A stretch of 7,548 nucleotides of DNA from Prevotella sp. (GCA_016291915.1 JAEEZP010000111.1:1-7548), one strand, 5' to 3'; counted from the first letter of the stretch, positions 1 to 5,882 are shown. Made by a program: numbers and translations. The notes: generated by a model from the sequence alone, not told the origin.

Positions 1-955
1 CACCAATGTAATTGGCATCGTCAAAGACGCTGAAAGTACCAGTGCCTTTCAAGACATCCATCAGTTCAACGAATTCCATTCCGAAACGGAGATCAGGCTT
101 GTCAGAGCCATATAGGCGCATAGCATCATGCCATGTCATCTGGGGTAGTTTCTCAGGTAAATCGATACCACGAATCTCCTTGAAGAGATGACGAGCCATA
201 TCCTCAAACAAATCGATCACATCATCTTGTTCCACGAACGACATCTCACAATCTATTTGGGTAAACTCCGGCTGGCGGTCTGCACGAAGATCTTCATCAC
301 GGAAGCACTTGGCAATCTGGAAATAACGATCAAAACCGCTTACCATCAAAAGTTGTTTCAGCGTCTGTGGACTCTGTGGCAAAGCATAAAACTGGCCGGG
401 GTTCATTCTGGATGGTACAACGAAATCACGTGCTCCTTCAGGTGTACTACCAATTAAAATAGGTGTCTCTACTTCAATAAAATCTTTTGAATCGAGGAAA
501 TTACGTATCAGGATTGTCATCCGATGGCGCAACTCAAGGTTCTTCCTTACAACTGAACGGCGTAGATCGAGATAACGGTATTTCATGCGAATATCATCAC
601 CACCATCGGTATTGTCTTCGATGGTAAACGGTGGAGTAACACTCTCACTGAGGATATTCAGTGTATGGGCAATAATCTCAATATCACCGGTAGGCATCTT
701 GGGATTCTTACTCTGACGTTCATTCACCTCACCAATAACCTGCACACAGAATTCTCTACCGAGCTTATTAGCTTTTGCACATAACGTTTCATCTTTCGAT
801 TCGTCGAAAACTATCTGAGTGATACCGTAACGGTCGCGGATATCAACGAAGGTCATACCACCCATCTTTCTTGTTCTCTGTACCCAACCAGCCAATGTGA
901 CTACACTGCCGGCATCTTGAAGGCGTAATTCACCACAAGTCTTAGTTCTATACAT
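1..955 (-). CDS. aspS: Aspartyl-tRNA synthetase, N-terminal part (3' end outside window)
   Basis: This is a cytoplasmic class II aminoacyl-tRNA synthetase that charges tRNA-Asp with aspartate using ATP. The reading frame is open from ATG at 955-953 to the window edge and gives 318 residues, a little over half of the roughly 585 usual for bacterial AspRS. Residues 1-105 are the OB-fold anticodon-binding domain (GWVQRTRKMGG, FVDIRDRYG). Class II motif 1 is around 159-165 (FIEVETP). STPEGARDF (170-178) and QSPQ (194-197) are aspartate and ATP site segments, and motif 2 is FRDEDLRADRQPEFTQ (218-233). Motif 3 and the end of the insertion domain lie outside. Residue 31 is Met where non-discriminating AspRS enzymes carry His, which suggests (inference) a tRNA-Asp-specific enzyme. 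It is divergent from the DUF1573 gene and has its own promoter. No frameshift or internal stop is seen. Confidence 0.97.
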   Translation of the reverse strand, partial: MYRTKTCGELRLQDAGSVVTLAGWVQRTRKMGGMTFVDIRDRYGITQIVFDESKDETLCAKANKLGREFCVQVIGEVNERQSKNPKMPTGDIEIIAHTLNILSESVTPPFTIEDNTDGGDDIRMKYRYLDLRRSVVRKNLELRHRMTILIRNFLDSKDFIEVETPILIGSTPEGARDFVVPSRMNPGQFYALPQSPQTLKQLLMVSGFDRYFQIAKCFRDEDLRADRQPEFTQIDCEMSFVEQDDVIDLFEDMARHLFKEIRGIDLPEKLPQMTWHDAMRLYGSDKPDLRFGMEFVELMDVLKGTGTFSVFDDANYIG

Positions 956-972
956 CGTTTTAAAATTTTCTG

Positions 973-1004
973 CAAAAGTACAACAAAACTACGATATGAA
1001 CAAA
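973..1004 (-). promoter_or_regulatory. Promoter for aspS
   Basis: Read on the minus strand, TACTTTTG (980-973) matches the Bacteroidetes -7 consensus TAnnTTTG exactly, and TTTG (1004-1001) lies 20 bp upstream as the -33 element. Transcription would start about 6-8 nt further on, giving a leader of only about a dozen nucleotides before the ATG at 955. No Shine-Dalgarno sequence is present, as is usual in this phylum. Confidence 0.75.
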
Positions 1005-1047
1005 TAATTTGATTCAATTTTATAATGTCATTGAATAGAAAAATAGA

Positions 1048-1102
1048 GGTGATTATCTATCAGAAATAAGTTATCAACCGTTAATATTTAATAATAATCA
1101 CC
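1048..1102. repeat. 9-bp inverted repeat in the aspS/DUF1573 intergenic region
   Basis: GGTGATTAT at 1048-1056 is the exact reverse complement of ATAATCACC at 1094-1102, with 37 bp between the arms. The right arm ends 4 bp before the -33 TTTG of the DUF1573 promoter. It could be a two-site operator or chance in AT-rich DNA. No protein is known to me for this sequence. Confidence 0.35.
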
Positions 1103-1106
1103 CTTC

Positions 1107-1141
1107 TTTGCATTTCTTCGTTAATAAAATTCTTACTTTTG
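1107..1141 (+). promoter_or_regulatory. Promoter for the DUF1573 gene
   Basis: TTTG at 1107-1110 and TACTTTTG at 1134-1141 match the -33 and -7 elements of Bacteroidetes primary-sigma promoters, with 23 bp between them. That spacing is slightly longer than the 20 bp of the other strong promoters here. Predicted transcription start is about 1147, leaving a leader of about 18 nt to the ATG at 1165. Confidence 0.7.
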
Positions 1142-1164
1142 TGCGTCTTAATGATAAATAAATA

Positions 1165-1605
1165 ATGTTGATTATGAAAAAGATTCTATTTATATTGGTA
1201 ATGTTGTGTGGCATCTTTACATATGCAGATGCTCAGAAACAAGCAGAGATTAAGTTCGATGAGGTGAAAATGGACTTAGGTAAATTCCATGAGAATGATG
1301 GAGTTCAGAAGTGCACCTTTACTTTCAAGAACGTAGGAAATGCTCCGTTGGTAATCAATCAGGCTATTGCCAGCTGTGGCTGTACTGTTCCTACCTATAC
1401 CAAAGAGCCTATCGCTCCCGGACAGAGCGGTAAGATCGATGTGACTTACAATGGTAAGGGAAAATTCCCCGGTAACTTCAAGAAGACCATTACTGTACGA
1501 ACCAATGGTAAGACAGAGATGACCCGTCTATATGTTACCGGTAATATGGTAACAGGAAAAGAATCTACAGCTACAACGAAACCAGTATTGGCTGTTCCCG
1601 ATTGA
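1165..1605 (+). CDS. Secreted DUF1573 domain protein
   Basis: This is a small exported protein of 146 residues whose biochemical role is unknown. The N-terminus is a Sec signal peptide: Lys-Lys, a hydrophobic stretch (ILFILVMLCGIFTY), then ADA before the mature QKQ. There is no lipobox, so the product should be periplasmic rather than a lipoprotein. The rest is a single DUF1573 immunoglobulin-like beta domain. It has the family pattern of an F-x-F-x-N-x-G strand (FTFKNVGNAPL), then the hallmark ASCGCT with two closely spaced cysteines (Cys71 and Cys73 from this start), then APGQSGKIDVTYN. An in-frame ATG at 1174 (starting MKKILF) is an equally good signal-peptide start; 1165 is preferred only because the bases before it are A-rich (GATAAATAAATA). 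It converges with dnaB, with 12 bp between the stop codons and no obvious terminator hairpin. Confidence 0.9.
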   Translation: MLIMKKILFILVMLCGIFTYADAQKQAEIKFDEVKMDLGKFHENDGVQKCTFTFKNVGNAPLVINQAIASCGCTVPTYTKEPIAPGQSGKIDVTYNGKGKFPGNFKKTITVRTNGKTEMTRLYVTGNMVTGKESTATTKPVLAVPD

Positions 1606-1617
1606 TATAACTAATTA

Positions 1618-3120
1618 TCAGAAATCCTGCCCCATATCATTCATCGGTGGGAAGGGATAATCATTACCGGTATTATCGTCTCCATTCATCTTGGAACTGA
1701 TAATGCCGGTATTTTCGTTAAACGGTCGATTGAAATGAGCATCTTCCGGGTTCTCGAAGCGCGTGAACTCTCCACGGAAATTCAGCATCACATCACCAGT
1801 CGCTCCCTTACGGTGTTTGGCAATAATAATCTGTGCCATACCGCGAAGGTCGTTTCCTTTATCATCCTGATAGATACGATAGTATTCCGGACGGTGCACG
1901 AAAAGTACCATGTCGGCATCCTGCTCGATGGCTCCCGATTCACGTAAGTCACTTAACTGTGGTATCTTACTTGTATTAGTAGCGTCACGAGTCTCTACTG
2001 TACGATTCAACTGAGAGAGGGCTAATACGGGAATGTCCAGTTCCTTTGCCAAGCCTTTCAACGAACGGCTGATGGTAGATACTTCCTCTTGTCGACTTCC
2101 AAAACGGGCTCCACTGGCGTTCATCAACTGCAAATAGTCGATCATCAGTATCTTTACGTTTTTCTCACGTACCAGACGACGGGCTTTCGAGCGTAGTTCG
2201 AAGATACTCATACCGGGCGTATCGTCTATATATATAGGTGCCCCATGAAGTTTACGGATATTACGATCGAGACGGTTCCATTCTTCATCATCCAAATTGG
2301 CATTCAGAATCTTGTTACCTTCCAGTTCACAAACGTTGGAGATAAGACGGTTTACCAACTGAACATTACTCATTTCCAGAGAGAAGAAGCCTACGGGTAT
2401 CTGAAAGTCAACAGCAATGTTCTTTGCCAAAGAAAGAGCGAAAGCAGTCTTACCCATGGCTGGACGACCGGCAATGATCACCAAGTCGCTGTTCTGCCAT
2501 CCTGCTGTCATGTCATCCAACTTCGTATAGCCAGTAGGAATACCTGTCAGTCCACCCTTATTCGATGATGCTTTTTGCAAGATATTTACAGCCTGTTCCA
2601 ATACCGGATCAATCTGTGTGTAGTCCTTTTTCATGTTCGTCTGAGAGAGCTCAAAGAGTTTTCCCTCAGCCTCTTGCATCAACTCATCAATATCCACTGT
2701 CTCATCGAATGCCTTTGTCTCTATAGCACTGGCATATGATATCAATTGGCGGGCAATGTATTTCTGAGCAAGTATCCTTGCGTGATATTCGATATGTGCT
2801 GAAGAGGCAACATGTGAAGTAAGGTCGACAATGTATGCCGGTCCTCCGACCTCTTCCAAAGCCCCTTCTTTCTTCAACTGATCCACGACGGTCATCATAT
2901 CCACGGGCTTGTCGGCCATGTTCAATGATTGTACGGCATGATATATCTTCTGGTTACGTGGTTCATAGAAAGTTTCAGAACGGATGATCTCACTAACAAC
3001 CGAGAATGCATCCTTATCAATCATCAATGCGCCTAATACTGCTCTCTCAATATCTGTTGCCTGCGGTTGCAGATGACCGTAGGTAGTGTCAATAGGGGTA
3101 TTTGTTCTTCTTTCTGGCAT
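1618..3120 (-). CDS. dnaB: Replicative DNA helicase DnaB
   Basis: This is the hexameric 5'-3' helicase that unwinds DNA ahead of the replisome and binds primase through its N-terminal domain. The start is ATG at 3120-3118 (MPERRTNTP), giving 500 residues. The frame stays open upstream to 3219, but that extension crosses the promoter and the ispE start, so it is not used. Residues 18-125 are the N-terminal helical domain (QATDIERAVLGALM). A linker follows, and the RecA-like ATPase runs from about 188. Walker A is GRPAMGKT (218-225), the catalytic Glu is in FFSLEM (E249), and Walker B is ILMIDYLQLM (D328). Motif H3 is SDLRESGAIEQDAD (390-403), and H4, with the arginine finger, is AKHRKGATG (434-442, R437). 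There is no intein. The acidic, Asn-rich tail (from about 458) is normal for the phylum. The gene is divergent from ispE and shares its promoter DNA. Confidence 0.97.
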   Translation of the reverse strand: MPERRTNTPIDTTYGHLQPQATDIERAVLGALMIDKDAFSVVSEIIRSETFYEPRNQKIYHAVQSLNMADKPVDMMTVVDQLKKEGALEEVGGPAYIVDLTSHVASSAHIEYHARILAQKYIARQLISYASAIETKAFDETVDIDELMQEAEGKLFELSQTNMKKDYTQIDPVLEQAVNILQKASSNKGGLTGIPTGYTKLDDMTAGWQNSDLVIIAGRPAMGKTAFALSLAKNIAVDFQIPVGFFSLEMSNVQLVNRLISNVCELEGNKILNANLDDEEWNRLDRNIRKLHGAPIYIDDTPGMSIFELRSKARRLVREKNVKILMIDYLQLMNASGARFGSRQEEVSTISRSLKGLAKELDIPVLALSQLNRTVETRDATNTSKIPQLSDLRESGAIEQDADMVLFVHRPEYYRIYQDDKGNDLRGMAQIIIAKHRKGATGDVMLNFRGEFTRFENPEDAHFNRPFNENTGIISSKMNGDDNTGNDYPFPPMNDMGQDF

Positions 3121-3136
3121 AAAAACGGTTTTTAGG

Positions 3137-3167
3137 TTGCAAATGTACAAAAATCTTGTTATCTTTG
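3137..3167 (+). promoter_or_regulatory. Promoter for ispE (and the downstream Nudix gene)
   Basis: TTG at 3137-3139 and TATCTTTG at 3160-3167 form a -33/-7 pair with a 20-bp spacer. Predicted start is about 3174, giving a leader of about 17 nt before the ATG at 3191. Its -33 TTG directly abuts the -7 box of dnaB (TTG/CAAA), and its own -7 box abuts the dnaB -33 (TTTG/CAA), so the two promoters are mirror images on the same DNA. Confidence 0.75.
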
Positions 3168-3170
3168 CAA
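3140..3170 (-). promoter_or_regulatory. Promoter for dnaB
   Basis: On the minus strand, TACATTTG (3147-3140) is an exact TAnnTTTG -7 box and TTG (3170-3168) lies 20 bp upstream as the -33 element. Predicted start is near 3133, about 13 nt before the dnaB ATG. The site is superimposed on the ispE promoter. Confidence 0.75.
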
Positions 3171-3190
3171 TACTTTTTGAAAAATAAAAT

Positions 3191-3991
3191 ATGATAATAT
3201 ATCCACGGGCAAAACTCAATCTCGGACTGAATATAGTGGAGAAACGCAGTGACGGATACCATAATCTGGAAACAGTCTTCTACCCTATTAACATCCACGA
3301 TACCCTTGAGGTAGAACCAAGTGACTCACTACGCTTACAGTTATATGGTGTCCCTTTAGAGGGAGATGTCAATGAGAATCTTGTATTGAAGGCATGGCGA
3401 TTACTGAACAACGATCATCCACTGCCTCCTGTGAATATCCATTTGCATAAGGCTATACCCAGTCAGGCTGGCATGGGTGGCGGTTCTTCTGATGGTGCCT
3501 TCATGCTGAGGTTGCTCAATGAACTCTTTCAATTGAATCTCAGCAACGAGGAATTGATTAAGAAAGCCACATTATTAGGTGCCGACTGTCCTTTCTTCAT
3601 CACAGACAATCCTGCGTATGCCGAAGGAATCGGAGAAAAACTAACACCTATTTCTCTTGATTTAAGCCGTTATCATCTGCTGATCGTCAAACCGCCCGTT
3701 GCCGTATCCACACGTGAGGCTTTTGCCCATATCACTCCCCGTTCAACAGAAATACAATGTCGTGAGATCGTACAACAAGACATCCGTTCATGGCGTGAAC
3801 TATTGAAAAACGATTTTGAAGATAGTATTTTCCCACAATATCCACGCCTCAAAGAGATTAAAGAACAACTCTATCAACAGGGTGCACTCTATGCTGCTAT
3901 GTCGGGCAGTGGAAGTTCTCTGTATGGGTTCTTCGAAAAGACTCCCATGATTCTCGATGCATGGAGTGATTGCTACGTAAAATTACTATAG
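3191..3991 (+). CDS. ispE: 4-diphosphocytidyl-2-C-methyl-D-erythritol kinase
   Basis: This GHMP-superfamily kinase phosphorylates the 2-hydroxyl of CDP-methylerythritol with ATP, the fourth step of the MEP pathway to isoprenoid precursors, in the cytoplasm. It has 266 residues, slightly shorter than the E. coli enzyme (283). Motif 1 is PRAKLNLGLNI (5-15), with the catalytic lysine at K8, followed by RSDGYHNLETVFYP (19-32), which contacts substrate. The ATP-binding loop is PSQAGMGGGSSDGA (90-103). GADCPFF (130-136) supplies the catalytic aspartate D132, and the third GHMP motif is AAMSGSGSSLYG (235-246). All key residues are present. The ATG at 3191 is the first one after the promoter and gives the family's usual N-terminus. 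The gene is probably the first of a two-gene transcript with the Nudix gene, 51 bp downstream. Confidence 0.96.
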   Translation: MIIYPRAKLNLGLNIVEKRSDGYHNLETVFYPINIHDTLEVEPSDSLRLQLYGVPLEGDVNENLVLKAWRLLNNDHPLPPVNIHLHKAIPSQAGMGGGSSDGAFMLRLLNELFQLNLSNEELIKKATLLGADCPFFITDNPAYAEGIGEKLTPISLDLSRYHLLIVKPPVAVSTREAFAHITPRSTEIQCREIVQQDIRSWRELLKNDFEDSIFPQYPRLKEIKEQLYQQGALYAAMSGSGSSLYGFFEKTPMILDAWSDCYVKLL

Positions 3992-3998
3992 AGTAACA

Positions 3999-4038
3999 AC
4001 TTGTTTACTCGTTTACTTGTCTACTCGTCAACTCATAA
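3999..4038. repeat. Five degenerate tandem copies of an 8-bp repeat
   Basis: The gap between ispE and the Nudix gene consists of octamers in direct tandem: ACTTGTTT (3999), ACTCGTTT (4007), ACTTGTCT (4015), ACTCGTCA (4023) and ACTCATAA (4031). The consensus is ACTYGTYW. The run begins 7 bp after the ispE stop and ends 4 bp before the Nudix ATG. The first part also forms a weak hairpin, GAGTAA (3991-3996) with TTACTC (4005-4010). Function is unknown. Confidence 0.75.
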
Positions 4039-4042
4039 AATC

Positions 4043-4549
4043 ATGGATAATCAACAAGAACGTTTTCCTGTCGTCGACATCGATGGTCATGTCATTGGCA
4101 GTATTCTCAGGGGACAGGCTCATGACGGAACAAAAATCCTTCACCCTGTTGTTCATCTGCATGTGTTCAATCCCCAGGGAGAACTGTTTTTGCAGCAGCG
4201 CCCTGCTTGGAAGGACATACAACCCAACCGTTGGGATACTGCAACGGGCGGACATGTAGACTATGGTGAGACCGTTGAAGAAGCACTTTATCGGGAAGTA
4301 AGAGAAGAATTGGGTATCAATGAGTTTACACCAGTATTCCTTGGGAAATATGTTTTCGAGGGAAAACGAGAACGAGAACTGGTATATGTTTTTAAAACTG
4401 TTTATGATGGATCTCCTAAACCAAACCCTGAAGAGTTGGCTGGCGGTCGCTTTTGGAGTCACGATGAAATTATGAAAAACTATCATAAGAATGTATTTAC
4501 TCCGAACTTTGAAGACGAGTATAAGACTTTTTTCTGTATACAACCATAA
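4043..4549 (+). CDS. Nudix hydrolase (YfcD/Idi-like)
   Basis: This 168-residue protein is a predicted metal-dependent hydrolase of a nucleoside-diphosphate-linked or other diphosphate substrate. The Nudix box is complete and matches GX5EX7REUXEEXGU exactly: G70 HVDYG E76, then R84-E85-V86-R87-E88-E89-L90-G91-I92. The first part (FPVVDIDGHVIG, then HPVVHLHVFNPQGELFLQQRP at 34-54) resembles the YfcD group, which is distantly related to type I isopentenyl-diphosphate isomerase. However, TGGHV replaces the CGHP of true Idi enzymes, so isomerase activity is not supported. The start is ATG 4043; a TTG at 4001 in the same frame would translate the 8-bp repeat and is rejected. It lies 51 bp downstream of ispE on the same strand with no separate promoter seen, so it is probably co-transcribed. 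The substrate is not predictable from the sequence. Confidence 0.88.
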   Translation: MDNQQERFPVVDIDGHVIGSILRGQAHDGTKILHPVVHLHVFNPQGELFLQQRPAWKDIQPNRWDTATGGHVDYGETVEEALYREVREELGINEFTPVFLGKYVFEGKRERELVYVFKTVYDGSPKPNPEELAGGRFWSHDEIMKNYHKNVFTPNFEDEYKTFFCIQP

Positions 4550-4551
4550 GT

Positions 4552-4568
4552 ATTCGTTTTTACCGAAT
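4552..4568 (+). terminator. Weak possible terminator after the Nudix gene
   Basis: ATTCG (4552-4556) and CGAAT (4564-4568) can form a 5-bp stem with a 7-nt T-rich loop just after the stop codon. What follows is very AT-rich (4569-4605) but is not a clean T run, so termination here is only a possibility. The rest of the gap up to the sigma gene promoter is AT-rich, including the 10-mer TATATTATAT twice (4571 and 4592). Confidence 0.25.
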
Positions 4569-4638
4569 TATATATTATATGTATAATTATTTATATTATA
4601 TTAACGCTTTAGGGTGTACAACTTATTGATATTTTTTA

Positions 4639-4646
4639 TAATTTTG
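4639..4646 (+). promoter_or_regulatory. Promoter (-7 box) for the primary sigma factor gene
   Basis: TAATTTTG matches TAnnTTTG exactly. There is no good TTTG at -33; the nearest candidate is GGTG at 4613-4616, 22 bp upstream. Predicted start is about 4652, giving a leader of about 65 nt, much longer than for aspS, dnaB or ispE. An AT-rich stretch upstream (4566-4605) may help polymerase binding. Confidence 0.5.
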
Positions 4647-4716
4647 CATCGCTTTTAGTACTAAATTTTAATTATATTATTGAAAATCAGGCAATTAGAT
4701 ATTTTTAGGGTTAAAT

Positions 4717-5589
4717 ATGAGACAACTTAAAATTCAAAAAAGCATCACTAATCGTTCTAGTGAGGCCTTAGATAAGTATCTGGTAGAAATTGGACGAGCT
4801 CCACTTATTTCCATTGATGAGGAGATTGAGTTGGCACAAAAGATAAAAAAAGGAGGACCGGAAGGAGAACGCGCAAAGAACAAGTTAGTTACTGCTAACC
4901 TGAGATTTGTCGTATCTGTTGCTAAGCAGTATCAACACCAAGGACTTACACTGACTGACTTAATCGACGAGGGTAACATCGGATTAATCAAAGCAGCCCA
5001 GAAGTTTGATGAGACACGTGGCTTCAAGTTTATCTCTTATGCTGTATGGTGGATTCGTCAGAGTATCCTTCAGGCTATTGCAGAGCAGAGTCGTATTGTT
5101 CGTCTCCCCCTCAACCAGGTTGGTTCTTTGAGTAAGATCAATCATGAAATCAACAAGTTTGAGCAGGAGCATCAGCGTCATCCTTCTGTTTCGGAATTGA
5201 GCGCAGCTACGAATATTGATGAAGAGAAAATCGGTCAGAGTCTTGCTGCCGATGGACATCATGTCAGTATTGATGCACCATTCCAGGATGGTGAGGATAA
5301 CTGTATGTTAGATGTCATGCCCAGTGGTGATGACAGTCGTACAGACCGTCAGGTAGATCATGAGAGTATGGCTCAAGAACTTGATTCTGTATTAAACAAA
5401 GTTTTGAAAGACCGTGAGCGTATCATTATCTGCGAGTGCTTCGGTATTGGTCGTCCAGAAAAGGGCTTGGAAGAGATCGGAGATCAGTTGGGACTTACCC
5501 GCGAGCGCGTTCGTCAGATTCGTGAGAAGAGTATTACCAAACTCCGTGAGAGTGGAAATGCGAAGATCCTGATGAAATATTTAGGATAG
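4717..5589 (+). CDS. rpoD: Primary sigma-70 family factor (Bacteroidetes short type)
   Basis: This is the RNA polymerase specificity subunit that recognises housekeeping promoters. It has 290 residues, compared with 613 in E. coli, because region 1.1 and the non-conserved insertion are absent; this is the known form of the Bacteroidetes primary sigma. Region 1.2 is around 16-45 (EALDKYLVEIGRAPLIS). Regions 2.1-2.2, which bind core, are 60-95 (ANLRFVVSVAKQY, LIDEGNIGLIKAA). Regions 2.3-2.4 are 100-125 (TRGFKFISYAVWWIRQSI). Region 3 is about 126-205. Region 4.2, with the -33-binding helix-turn-helix, is about 251-275 (LEEIGDQLGLTRERVRQIR). In region 2.4, Q115 aligns with E. coli Q437, but L118 stands where E. 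coli has T440, in line with a -7 box unlike TATAAT. It is monocistronic, with its own promoter and a strong terminator. rpoD follows common usage; sigA is also used. Confidence 0.93.
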   Translation: MRQLKIQKSITNRSSEALDKYLVEIGRAPLISIDEEIELAQKIKKGGPEGERAKNKLVTANLRFVVSVAKQYQHQGLTLTDLIDEGNIGLIKAAQKFDETRGFKFISYAVWWIRQSILQAIAEQSRIVRLPLNQVGSLSKINHEINKFEQEHQRHPSVSELSAATNIDEEKIGQSLAADGHHVSIDAPFQDGEDNCMLDVMPSGDDSRTDRQVDHESMAQELDSVLNKVLKDRERIIICECFGIGRPEKGLEEIGDQLGLTRERVRQIREKSITKLRESGNAKILMKYLG

Positions 5590-5622
5590 TCGGAATATTT
5601 AAAATATAAATACATTCAATAC

Positions 5623-5659
5623 ATCCCCTTATGCTTCCAAGTATAAGGGGATTTGTTTT
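5623..5659 (+). terminator. Intrinsic terminator of the sigma factor gene
   Basis: ATCCCCTTAT (5623-5632) pairs perfectly with ATAAGGGGAT (5643-5652). A G-T and a C-G pair extend the stem to 12 bp around a 6-nt loop (5635-5640). The tract TTTGTTTT follows directly, as in a rho-independent terminator, 33 bp after the stop codon. Confidence 0.9.
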
Positions 5660-5708
5660 AATAGCCAAAAGACTTCATTAAAAAAAAATGATATCTTTTG
5701 CATTTAGT

Positions 5709-5743
5709 AAAGGTGGCCTTTCCTTATAGCAAAGGTGGTCTTT
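5709..5743. repeat. Two AAAGGTGG palindromes, 22 bp apart
   Basis: AAAGGTGGCCTTT (5709-5721) and AAAGGTGGTCTTT (5731-5743) are direct repeats with a period of 22 bp. Each is also a dyad: AAAGG, a 3-nt centre, then CCTTT or TCTTT. Their centres are at 5715 and 5737. A weaker dyad, AGAAA (5772-5776) with TTTCT (5786-5790), has its centre at 5781, two further 22-bp steps away. Confidence 0.7.
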
Positions 5744-5794
5744 TTTACCCTCTGTGATAACTATTTCCTATAGAAAAAGGCATCATTTCTTTTT

Positions 5795-5882
5795 GCTGAC
5801 ATAAGTCAACAAATCTGCCGACTGTAGTCGACAAATCAGCTGACTGTAGTCGACAAACCTGCTGACTGTAATCAACAGTTTC
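5795..5882. repeat. Four tandem 22-bp repeats, each containing a dyad
   Basis: The units start at 5795, 5817, 5839 and 5861 and follow each other without spacers. The consensus begins GCTGACTGTAGTCGAC and continues with AAAYCT. Units 2 and 3 differ at only a few positions, while units 1 and 4 are more diverged. Each unit contains an inverted repeat with its centre at 5802.5, 5824.5, 5846.5 or 5868.5; the best is unit 1 with its flank, TTGCTGAC (5793-5800) facing GTCAACAA (5805-5812), 7 of 8 pairs. The array lies between the sigma-gene terminator and the next promoter. Function is unknown. Confidence 0.85.

Noticed and set aside
188..457. Plus-strand open frame of 89 codons inside aspS
   Set aside because: It is antisense to strongly conserved AspRS sequence, has no signal of its own and resembles no family.
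3121..3219. A 33-residue N-terminal extension of DnaB starting at 3219
   Set aside because: It would be translated through both promoters and past the ispE start, is not DnaB-like, and lies upstream of the predicted dnaB transcription start. ATG 3120 gives a normal DnaB N-terminus.
3089..3298. Small minus-strand gene of 69 codons across the dnaB/ispE junction
   Set aside because: It overlaps the starts of two well-supported genes and their promoters and resembles nothing.
4001..4042. TTG start at 4001 for the Nudix protein
   Set aside because: The added 14 residues are just translated 8-bp repeat, and the ATG at 4043 gives a normal family N-terminus.
4028..4543. Minus-strand open frame of 171 codons opposite the Nudix gene
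   Set aside because: The plus strand encodes an intact Nudix box here; the antisense product has no recognisable domain.
5795..5882. CRISPR array
   Set aside because: The 22-bp units are contiguous with no spacers, are too short and diverged, and there are no cas genes nearby.
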